Origin: Luzula sylvatica
Lineage: Eukaryota; Streptophyta; Magnoliopsida; Poales; Juncaceae
NCBI GenBank assembly: GCA_946800325.1
Contig: OX326961.1
Span: 48,571,415-48,635,414 of the forward strand
Reading direction: 5' to 3'
Length of the DNA: 64,000 nucleotides
This document shows, piece by piece, positions 47,562-57,211 of the stretch. How positions within the stretch are numbered: the stretch's first letter is position 1; each line of letters opens with the position of its first letter. The notes beneath the pieces are model-generated. The model saw nothing but the letters and a program-made list of their open reading frames with translations, was not told where the DNA came from and made no database searches. A program made the translations under genes and the position numbers.

Positions 47562-48908
47562 TGAAGGGAAATATCCCGATCCCGGACCCGCGCAGCGGAT
47601 ATGAAGGTCCAGTCCGGTTCCCAAAACCCGAGATCACGCGTCGACTTCGAGAGTACGATGCAGAGAAGGATCGTTCATTACCGGCGTGAAGTTGATCACG
47701 CTCGAAGGGTTGATCGCTTATCCTCCTTTCTCCTTGTTCGGTATCACGTTGGTGACTAGCCCGTGTGTCCCATACCACACGTCTCCCACCGTTTTGACAC
47801 GTCTCCGGTTGTCTTCATGCGTCCCATGTCCACATGTTGGGAATTCACCCGACCCCGGGCCCGCGCAGCGGATATGAAGACCCGGTCCGGTTCCCTAAAT
47901 CCAAGATCACACCATGACTTCGAGGGTACGATGCAAAGTAGGATAGACGATTACCAGCGTGAAATTGATCACGCACGACGGGTTGATTGCTCGCATCCTT
48001 CTCTTCCTTCGGTGTCACGTTGGTGACAAGCCCGTACGTCCCATACCGCACGTCTCCCACCATCTTGACACGCCTCGGGTTGTCTTCGTGCGTTCCATGC
48101 CCGCATGCTTCCACAGCCCGTTACTCGATTCGCTCGTTTCCGTCTCCGGCAGATTTCGTTCCTCCGAATCGATCACAACCGAAAGAGCCCCAGATGTTGC
48201 TCCTCTACGTGTATCCACCTTGACTCGTAAGACGTCGGTCGCGGGTGCAACTGCCTAGACGAAGCACCGACGAATTTGCTCGATCGATTGATTCTCTTCT
48301 CCGAAAAAACTGTTTTTCTCGGTTCTCTCTTTTTACACCCTTTCACTCAATAGAAAGATGTCTCTCAATATTTCTGGAATATTCTGAATATTCTGAATGA
48401 ATTCACATCTGGATTGACCAGAGAGAGAGAGAGAGAAACATCCTATTTATATCGCATAGGATTAGGATTGGCCAAAAGACATGTATATCCAATATACACT
48501 CTTTCACACAGAACGTTGCATGAATCTGTCCGGTATTCTGTGCATACGAAATTGGTAAATTCCTCTGACAGAAAATCAACCAACAAGAAATTTGTAGATA
48601 ATCTTATTATATACACGACCCAGTTTAGTCTGGCCAAATTGGAGTTCGTATGCAAAAGTTATGACTGTTTTACTAACTGTATGTCATACTGTTGCATCCT
48701 TTCGGTATTTCATAGAAACGACACTGATACTTCGTTCATATGAAATATATTTCTACATAAAGGTTGTAGATAATCTTATTATATATCTAACCCAATTTGA
48801 ACCATTCAAATTGGATTTTCCTACTGAAAGATATGACCACGAATGTACGCTTACATTCGTTTATCCTTGTGTACACTTTTACGGTTGATCCTGAAACTGT
48901 ATTTCCTT
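47562..48908 (-). repeat. 3' LTR of Copia element A, with an internal 273-bp tandem duplication
   Basis: The LTR end sequence (…CCGGACCCGCGCAGCGGATA… in plus orientation) appears twice, at 47562-47834 and 47835-48107. The rest matches the 1011-bp LTRs of elements B and C, with more differences. On the minus strand it starts TGAAGGAAATACAG at 48908. Confidence 0.8.
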
Positions 48909-49020
48909 CAGTCTCCCACTCAATTTCAGATCTACCTAAAAGGTACTCATGCATATCCAATATGCATGATTTTAGAGAATATAGCTCGCATATCAAATAC
49001 CAAGCTACGCACATCTTATG

Positions 49021-50031
49021 TGAAAGAAATACAGTTTCGGATCAACCGTAAAAGTGTACACAAGGATAAACGAATGTAGTCGTACATTCGTGGCCATAAC
49101 TTTCAGTGGGAAAATCCAATTAGAATGGTTCAAATTGGGTTAGATAGATAATGAGATTATCTACAACCTTCATATAGAAATATATTTCATATGAACGAAG
49201 TATAAGTGTCGTTTCTGTGAAATACCGAAAGGGTGCAACAGTATGACATACAGTTAGTAAAACAGTCATAACTTTTGCATACGAACTCCAATTGGGCTGT
49301 GCCAAATTGGGTTGTGTAGATAATGAGATTATCTACAACTTTCGTGTTGGTTGATTGTCTGTCAGAGAAATTTATCAATTTCGTCTGGACAGAATACTGA
49401 ACAGGTTCATACAATTTTCTGTGTGAAAGGGTGTATATTGGATATACATGCCTTTTGGCTAATCCTTATCCTATTAGGTATAAATAGGATTTTCTCTCTC
49501 ATCTTCACTTAGAAATTCAATCAGTTGAATCATTCTAAGCAAGTGATTATTCTGCCCAATATACACAAGAAAAAGAGCAAATTCAGATTTGATCTTTAGT
49601 GAGTGAAAGGGTGCGAAGAGAGAGAAATCGAGAAAGGAGTTTCTCGAGTAATAGAGAATCGATTAGATCGAGCAAGTTCGCCGGTGCATCGTCTAGGCAG
49701 GTGCATCCGCGACCGACGTCTTGCGACTCACGGTGGATACAAGTAGAGGAGCGACAATTGTGGCTCTTGGATTGTGATCGACTCAAGGAGTGAGAAGACG
49801 GTCAACGAACGGTGAAAGACGCGTGCTATGGGACGCGCGGATTGTCACCAACGTGACAGGAGATAGAAGGCGGCGATCAACCCTTCGTGCGTGATCAATT
49901 TCACGCTGGTATAGATCTATCCTTCTATTCGCATCGTACCCTCGAAGTCATGGCGTGATCTCGGGAATCGGGGAATCGGACCGGGCCTTCATTCCGCTGC
50001 GCGGGCCCGGGGTCGAGGATATTCCCCTACA
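49021..50031 (+). repeat. 5' LTR of Copia element B
   Basis: TG…CA termini, 1011 bp. U3 contains two copies, 172 bp apart, of a block with CAAATTGGGTT and a GTAGATAAT-gag-ATTATCTAC hairpin (about 49131 and 49303). A TATA box is at 49479-49486. Confidence 0.95.
49479..49486 (+). promoter_or_regulatory. TATA box in the 5' LTR of element B
   Basis: TATAAATA in the context TAGGTATAAATAGGA. The equivalent in the 3' LTR is at 56654-56661. It marks the U3/R region and predicts transcription starting near 49510. Confidence 0.75.
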
Positions 50032-50032
50032 G

Positions 50033-50043
50033 TGGTATCAGAG
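50033..50043 (+). promoter_or_regulatory. Primer-binding site (initiator tRNA-Met)
   Basis: TGGTATCAGAG starts two bases after the LTR end. This is the standard plant Copia/Gypsy complement to the 3' end of initiator tRNA-Met, used to prime minus-strand cDNA. Confidence 0.93.
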
Positions 50044-50286
50044 AGATCGCCATCGATTCGAGGGTCGAATCATAGTCGTATATTAGATATACGCACGGGT
50101 TATCAAAGTTCGTACCCGTTTGCATGATGTTACATATTTAGAATGTCAAATTCCATTAAAATCACAAGTGAAATTCGCTAGAGATCGATCAATAGTTGAT
50201 TGAGAGTATCTAGGAATAATCGTGAAAAGGTTTCATGATTGATCGTTTTGGAAACGAACGAAAACAGCAGTTCAAAAATCGCATAG

Positions 50287-50737
50287 TCCGTTATAACGGA
50301 CTTGGTGTCCGTTGTAACGGACCCTGTATGGGATGCGGGGGTGTGAGGAGGACCGTGAAAACTGCATATTCCGTTGTAACGGACTTGGAGTTCGTTGTAA
50401 CAGACCTTGTATCTGATACGAGGTTGCGGGGATGCCAAGGGTGTCTATTGGAGTCCGTTGTAACGGACTGGGTCCGTTGTAACGGAGCTCTACGCAGTTG
50501 GTCCGTTGCAACGAACTGTATGTTGCGTTGTAACGGACTGGTCTCTGGAAATTTGGACGAAGATTTGCAGAAAATAGCGTTGTAACGGACCTAGGTTGCG
50601 TTGTAACGGACATGTTTCTGGCAAATTTTGGCCAAACTCTGGAATAAATAGCGTTGTAACGGACTTAAATTCCGTTGTAACGGAGTGCCAAGTATACTGG
50701 AGGTCCGTTGTAACGGACTCTGTTGCGTTACAACGGA
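50287..50737 (+). repeat. Array of 14 palindromes TCCGTTNNAACGGA in doublets
   Basis: Palindrome starts: 50287, 50308; 50370, 50391; 50454, 50473; 50502, 50524; 50576, 50597; 50650, 50671; 50704, 50724. Within doublets the spacing is 19-22 bp, mostly 21. Most sites are perfect; variants have TGCGTT or AGCGTT at one side. The array lies in the untranslated leader between the PBS and gag of element B. Confidence 0.95.
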
Positions 50738-50749
50738 CTGGTTTCTGGT

Positions 50750-52170
50750 TGCTGATTTTGTTTTCGTGATAACTTTGGCTACATAACTTGGAATTTTGAG
50801 TTCTTTATATCGATTTGATCGGCATCAATCATACTAGCATATTATTAGATAATTATTTAGAATAATTAGACTCCCAAATAAAATCATATGCATATTGAAA
50901 ATCTTGTGATAGTGATATAATTGGATTATGTCACGAATTTACAAACATACAATGGTATGATCCCTCATAATATTTAAGTCATGGAAATGCCTTCCATATC
51001 CACAACTACCGAGTTCGGTGTTACGTTTCACGTGGGTTCAGGCTAAAGTCGGGCACGTGATATTGAAACAATCGAAAGGGTGGCAAGCGTTAAATCAGGA
51101 CTTGTGAGGCACAGGCTAAAGTCGACTCACTAGTAGCTTATTTGAACGATACGTTGGAGATGGATGTGACTTAACCGTCCAGGCCAATCAGATTGGAGTT
51201 CGGGGCATAGATAGGATGCACACACGGAACTGGGATTGTATTGGATACGATCCATCACCGAAATCCTATAAAGTTCAAGAGTCGTATTGGATACGATTGG
51301 ATATAATCCTACCTAAATAACGGGATCCCACCCGATAGGCTAAAGTCACTTGTGGGAGGAACGGAAATATGGGTCTTGAGTGTTATGGACTTGGAGTCCC
51401 GTATCGGTATGAGGGTTATCGATTCGATAAAATAACACTATCATATATTCATCATATAAGCATATAGATTAAGTACGCACGGTTAGGAGTTAATCTTCAT
51501 CATCCGTTTAGAATTATGTTTTCAAGCAACACCAAATATATCGTAGAGATCGATATGATAGATAGCTTTTGGGCCGGAATTACCATGATTAACCTTGATA
51601 GTTAAAGAATAGTTCTTTAGACTTAAAGGAACGTGTTGGACACGGAAATGGTAGATTCGGGGCTCGAGGCATTGGCTTTAGAGAAAGCCGGGTTCGATAA
51701 ACTTTAAGAAGGAATCGAACGATATTACGTGCCTTGTGGTGGCATGTATAGATGCAAATTTCTCAAAATTGTTTTGAGAATTTGGGTGTATATGAAAGTA
51801 AAACACAACGCTCATGAAATAGTTTCAAGAGCTAGAGCGCGTTGAATGGTTCGATGCGGCTCAAAGAGTAGGTTAATTTTGAGACGCCTTATGGGTCTTT
51901 GATTAACACTCGTGTGTTGATGGTACGAGATTTGATGTTCGTGACCGAATATCATATGCATTCGATAGATAAGTCGATCCCGAAATTGCATATGATGCGA
52001 TTTAAATTTGAATTGGAGATGCTCAGAGTATCCGAGGAATCCAATGCATATAGATGCGTGGATGTCCTTGTAATTCAAAAGCGGGATCGAAAGAAATGTA
52101 TGTCTAAGGGTATTTTGGGAAAATGTTTTCCAAAATGGAGAGTTCGGACAAAGAGTTGTCCAAACTAATG
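50750..52170 (+). pseudogene. Element B gag region, decayed
   Basis: No intact gag or zinc knuckle is readable. A frame of 89 codons at 51899-52168 (starting MINTRVLMVRDLMFVTEYHM) is present in the same form in the minus-strand copy at 58482-58751 (MINTRVLLVQDLIFVTEFHM), with scattered replacements and no stop. This stretch lies between gag and integrase in Copia order. No function is claimed. Confidence 0.5.
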
Positions 52171-52199
52171 ACTCAAAGAATGGTGAAATCCGAGGAGGA

Positions 52200-53050
52200 T
52201 TAAACCTAGAAGTTGATTGCTTCTTTTGGCATTGCCGTCTTGGCCATATAAACGAGATACGCGTATCTAGATTCCATGTGATGGAATGCTAGAATCATTC
52301 GAATTAGATTTGATTGATTAATGCAAAACTTATTTATTAGGCAAAACGACAAAGGGCATCATTCTCCAAAGTATTGGAGAAAGATCCAGCGAATTATTGG
52401 AAATTATATTTACATATGATGTTCCGATAAGTTCCGAGGCAAGAGGAGGCTATCGGTATTTTGTTACATTTATGGACGGTTAAAGTAGATATGGAAATAT
52501 TTATTTAATGCGTGCCGAAATGGAGACTTTTGAAAGATTCAAAGAGTTTCAAAAACGAAATACGAAATCAACTAAGCAAGAAAATCAAAGCTTTTCGATA
52601 GGATCGAGAAGGCGAGTATTTGAGCTAAACCTTTCGATAGGATCGAAGAGGCGATATTTGAGTTATGAATATTAATGATCATTTATGATTGTGGAATCGT
52701 TTCACGATTGCCTTTATTCGGAACATTGAGATGTGTCCGAAAAGAGGAAATGAACGAATGTTGGACATGGTTCGATAAATGATGAGTCAATAAGATCTCC
52801 CAAAAATGTTTTGGGGATACGCCCTTGAGACAGCGGCACTAATGAATGGTTGCATATAAGATATGAACCATAAACCTTCTAATCGGTACAAAAGACGCCA
52901 TATAAGATATGGATCGGAATGGTTCCGAAGTTGTCACTTGTACAGATTTGAGGATGTGAGTGTATTTCGAAATTTGTTTCGGTTAAACTCAATCCCAAAT
53001 CTGGAAATTGTTCGTTTATCCTTAAGGAAACTAAAGGGTATTAGTTAAAA
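52200..53050 (+). pseudogene. Element B integrase remnant
   Basis: A Copia GAG_pre-integrase motif, FWHCRLGHINEIRVSR, lies at about 52225-52270. Broken frames follow with sequence matching the integrase core, then DLPKMFWGYALETAAL near 52795-52845, a conserved Copia integrase block. Several stops and frame changes show that no active enzyme can be made. Confidence 0.8.
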
Positions 53051-53389
53051 CGTCCCGACGAAAATGAGATTTTCGTGGCTCGAAGAGATGCCTTCTTGGA
53101 GGAGGACTAGATGCGCACAAGTTTGGAACTTGGTGCCATTTATCTCTATGCGTGCTAGTGGGAGTAGAATAAATCTCGAAAGAGTTCGAGATCTGAAAAT
53201 GAACATTGTACCGATGAAAGTTGACATGGCTTCATCAAGAGTTGATGAACGCAAGTCGAACAAACAAAGGAATTTTTCATAGATCAAATAGGCTATATCA
53301 TAAGCCGGTAAATGCGAATTTATCGAGGCTAATGATGATAGATCGAAATCATATGATGATTCGATATCCTACAAGGATGCTATGAAAAG

Positions 53390-53860
53390 TTGATTCCACA
53401 TGACATGGTGTCATGAAATCTGAGATTCGATCCATGTAAATTATCAAGTTCAGAACTTGATTTCATTACTTTCTGGGTTAGACCCGTTAAATGTGAGTGG
53501 GTTTTTCAAGATGAAGAACCGACATGGATAGGAATACGCATATATGTAAAGCGAGGCTTTTTGCGAAAAGTTTCATGCAATTCATAGTCGGACTATGAAG
53601 AAACGTTTTCGCATGTTGCCATGCTTTCACATTCTCGAAATTCTGCTTACCATGGTCGCGTATTATGACTATGTGATGTGGCAAAATGGATGTCGAAACC
53701 GAATTTCTTGACAGAAATTTTATGAAAGGATGTGTACTTGACACAACCTTATGGTTTTGTCGATTCATAAGAATCGAGGATAAGATATGCACACTTTAAC
53801 GATCCATACGATGGATTAAAGAAAGATTCTCGGAATTGGAATATTCGTTTTGACGAAGTT
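53390..53860 (+). pseudogene. Element B reverse transcriptase remnant
   Basis: Broken frames contain CEWVFQDE, SDYEETFSHVAML and WQNGCRNRIS, which correspond to the Copia RT blocks KWVFK, VDYEETFSPVA and QMDVKTAF. Of these, DVKTAF is damaged. No YVDD catalytic box was recognised downstream. Confidence 0.75.
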
Positions 53861-54299
53861 ATAAACTATTATAAAATTGTCGAAACGAATGGAAACTTTG
53901 TGTATACATGAAGGTTAGTGGGAGCTGCGACGTTATATTTCTTGTAACGACAAAGGATTTAGACGAGACCGCTTATGAAATAAGCGTGAAGATCTATAGG
54001 ATAGATCTAAGAAGTTCTTCGTTCTATGTTATAGCACATATATCGACATATTGTTGAAAATAGTTTTCAACATATTACTCCTTGGCGGAGTTCAATCAAA
54101 ATGTTGAATGACAGAAATTTTCAAAGGCTCGATGTGAGACATCAAGCAGCGCGAAAAGTAATAATATGATGCCTTACATTTGATGTTAGTATCTATTATA
54201 TCTGTCATGATATGTATGTGGCTATACGTCGTACACATAAGTCATCTAATTTACCGTCAATAAATTCATGGGAATCACATGAGTTTGAATGTAATTGAA

Positions 54300-54990
54300 T
54301 TACATAAGACTAACTCTTGTGAATGTATAATGGTTATACATTTATATACATAATGGTTATTTATATTTAAACCCATTGGAATCTGTATTTATAGCGGTGA
54401 ATGTTATCCTTGAATACTTTGCGAAAGAATTCAGGATTTTTATCTATAATGGTGTGGAGGACGTGTTGGTTATAAAGAGTTATAACAACAACAGTTTCCA
54501 AAGATTAAGCACGTCCAAATATGTAGCACGACTTTCGATCACAAAGTGTGTACATGTTTTGCTTAAATGAAAACACGGTTATGTGGAATGGTTCCACAAG
54601 ACCAATAGTTTATGATTCTATATACGGAGGCGAGTATATTGCGGTTATTAATCGCAAAAGGAAGTGGTATGGATCAAGGAAACATGACCAAACTCTCGTA
54701 GCCACGAGTTATCGGATTTATGGTTGTTTATTGCGTGAAACGCAATAGTACAAGCCAAAAATGCCGAGGTCACAACCACTTCTAGCCAATACTCAGAAAA
54801 TTTCATTTGATCCATGAAATTTTGTGAAAAGATGTGATCGTAGGTATTGGAAATGTTCCAATCCTGCTGAAGATTAACACTAGCGGGAACGTGCGGACCC
54901 GTTTACAAAACCGCTCTCTCTAGTCGCGCGTGACTGTCATGCGATGACTATGGGTATGGAGATACCTAGAGGAGGAAGAAGAGAGTAGAG
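54300..54990 (+). pseudogene. Element B RNase H remnant and pol end
   Basis: Broken frames around 54376-54750 correspond to the Copia RNase H region. A recognisable end block, ADPFTKPLSLVARDCHAMTM, is at about 54890-54950. Frames are disrupted and no active enzyme is possible. Confidence 0.75.
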
Positions 54991-56182
54991 TGTAGTTATC
55001 TAATACGATAGTCCTCGCAGGTTGTGGGTATGGAGATACCCATAGGTAAACGTTGTATCACCCAAATACTTAGTCCATATGAATGTATCCCTTTTAAAAT
55101 TTTTGTTTACTTAAATTAATATGCATTCACCTTATATGAAAACTGTGTGCGGGTTGTGTAATATGATTGTTACATGAACCCTGATTTGAGCTTGTGTGGA
55201 CATCGACATGGTTGAGGACCATATGCAACGAAACCGTCACACTTAAAGTGTCATTTCTAAACATCCCTAGTCGCGGGTCAGTTTGCTTAAGAGAGAAGCA
55301 TTACTATTACAAGGGAATAGACTGAACGCGTACACTAGTACGTTAGCCGAGGAGATGATTATGTTTTGCTTATCATGGGACAAGGTGTTTGTCGAATCGG
55401 GAACGTAGATATATGTTAGGTTACATGTATTGGATATGACCGAAGCCGCGAGACCATGACATGGTTTAGTCATTATAGATGGACTTGCGACGGATGGGGT
55501 TTTAGATTCTTCATACTTGAGGGGATCATTGATTGCGTTACGTGCGTAACACAATGCTTTGATATGATCTTACGCTCACCGTAACAGGGAGTTAAAAGGG
55601 TCATCATTGGGTATTGACCAAAACACGGAATTCAATGTGAGTCTCCAAGATAGGAATTGTTTATTCCGAAAGGAAGAGATATCTCTTAGGCGCCGCTCGA
55701 TGAGTCGATTAACGAAAACCGTGGTCACGGTCAATGATATTAATGGTTAATATCGATTGAAATTTGTTAACTCAACTCGGAATCGGGGAATAAGTGTAGT
55801 TAATCAAATTATAAGGATGACTATTACCATGCCTTTTGATTAACGGATATCGCAAACAAGAGAACTAGTAACCGCTATTCGAGAACAAGAGAACTAGTAA
55901 CCGCTATTCGAGATAGGCACAATGATCACAATCATTTTTCGTTTAACATGGGTAGCTATGATGGAGTGACTAGATCCCGCTCATGAGCTTGTAGGCATTG
56001 GAAACAACCTACTGCCATCGTTAAGTCGAACCTACATGGTCACACAACGAGTCGTACTAAGTCGGGCTTGATCATAAAATCGGCACATTGGATGTGCATA
56101 GCTTGGTATTTGATACGCGAGGTATATTCTCTACAATCGTGCGTATTGGATATGCATGAGTACCTTTTAGGTAGATCTGAAA
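54991..56182 (+). other. Element B 3' internal region, no gene
   Basis: About 1.2 kb lie between the end of pol and the PPT. A short tandem duplication with AGAGAACTAGTAACCGCTAT occurs at 55857-55910. No open frame is recognised. It is shared in inverted form with elements A and C. Confidence 0.6.
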
Positions 56183-56195
56183 TTGAGTGGGAGAC
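56183..56195 (+). promoter_or_regulatory. Polypurine tract of element B
   Basis: TTGAGTGGGAGAC is immediately 5' of the 3' LTR. It is the expected plus-strand primer position, and the same sequence adjoins the LTRs of elements A and C. Confidence 0.75.
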
Positions 56196-57206
56196 TGAAA
56201 GAAATACAGTTTCGGATCAACCGTAAAAGTGTACACAAGGATAAACGAATGTAGTCGTACATTCGTGGCCATAACTTTCAGTGGGAAAATCCAATTAGAA
56301 TGGTTCAAATTGGGTTAGATAGATAATGAGATTATCTACAACCTTCATATAGAAATATATTTCATATGAACGAAGTATAAGTGTCGTTTCTGTGAAATAC
56401 CGAAAGGGTGCAACAGTATGACATACAGTTAGTAAAACAGTCATAACTTTTGCATACGAACTCCAATTGGGCTGTGCCAAATTGGGTTGTGTAGATAATG
56501 AGATTATCTACAACTTTTGTGTTGGTTGATTGTCTGTCAGAGAAATGTATCAATTTCGTCTGGACAGAATACTGAACAGGTTCATACAGTTTTCTGTGTG
56601 AAAGGGTGTATATTGGATATACATGCCTTTTGGCTAATCCTTATCCTATTAGGTATAAATATGATTTTCTCTCTCATCTTCACTAAGAAATTCAATCAGT
56701 TGAATCATTCTAAGCAAGTGATTATTCTGCCCAATATACACAAGAAAAAGAGCAAATTCAGATTTGATCTTTAGTGAGTGAAAGGGTGCGAAGAGAGAGA
56801 AATCGAGAAAGGAGTTTCTCGAGTAATAGAGAATCGATTAGATCGAGCAAGTTCGCCGGTGCATCGTCTAGGCAGGTGCATCCGCGACCGACGTCTTGCG
56901 ACTCACGGTGGATACAAGTAGAGGAGCGACAATTGTGGCTCTTGGATTGTGATCGACTCAAGGAGTGAGAAGACGGTCAACGAACGGTGAAAGATGCGTG
57001 GTATGGGACGCGCGGATTGTCACCAACGTGACAGGAGATAGAAGGCGGCGATCAACCCTTCGTGCGTGATCAATTTCACGCTGGTATAGATCTATCCTTC
57101 TATTCGCATCGTACCCTCGAAGTCATGGCGTGATCTCGGGAATCGGAGAATCGGACCGGGCCTTCATTCCGCTGCGCGGGCCCGGGGTCAAGGATATTCC
57201 CCTACA
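56196..57206 (+). repeat. 3' LTR of Copia element B
   Basis: 1011 bp, the same length as the 5' LTR. Differences seen include T/G near 56548, G/T after the TATA box, T/A in TCACTAAG and A/G near the end. Confidence 0.95.
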
Positions 57207-57211
57207 TTATG

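Larger units (their letters stand above)
49021..57206 (+). mobile_element. Copia element B: complete LTR retrotransposon structure, 8186 bp
   Basis: Two 1011-bp LTRs (49021-50031 and 56196-57206) begin TGAAAGAAATAC and end CCCCTACA. They are flanked by a perfect 5-bp target duplication, TTATG, at 49016-49020 and 57207-57211. A primer-binding site complementary to initiator tRNA-Met follows the 5' LTR, and a purine-rich tract precedes the 3' LTR. By eye the LTRs differ at roughly ten positions, about 1%. The internal region contains Copia gag-pol domains in the right order (integrase, RT, RNase H) but with many stops and frameshifts. It is therefore a recent, non-autonomous insertion, placed inside element A. 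Confidence 0.95.

Noticed and set aside
47302..47778. 158-codon minus-strand open frame
   Set aside because: Its first half is LTR sequence and its second half the unrelated exon-like segment, so it is a chance read-through across an insertion border.
50287..50737. CRISPR-like array of regularly repeated palindromes
   Set aside because: The host is a eukaryote, the sites are 14 bp with doublet spacing and similar spacers, and no cas gene is present. It is a retrotransposon leader.
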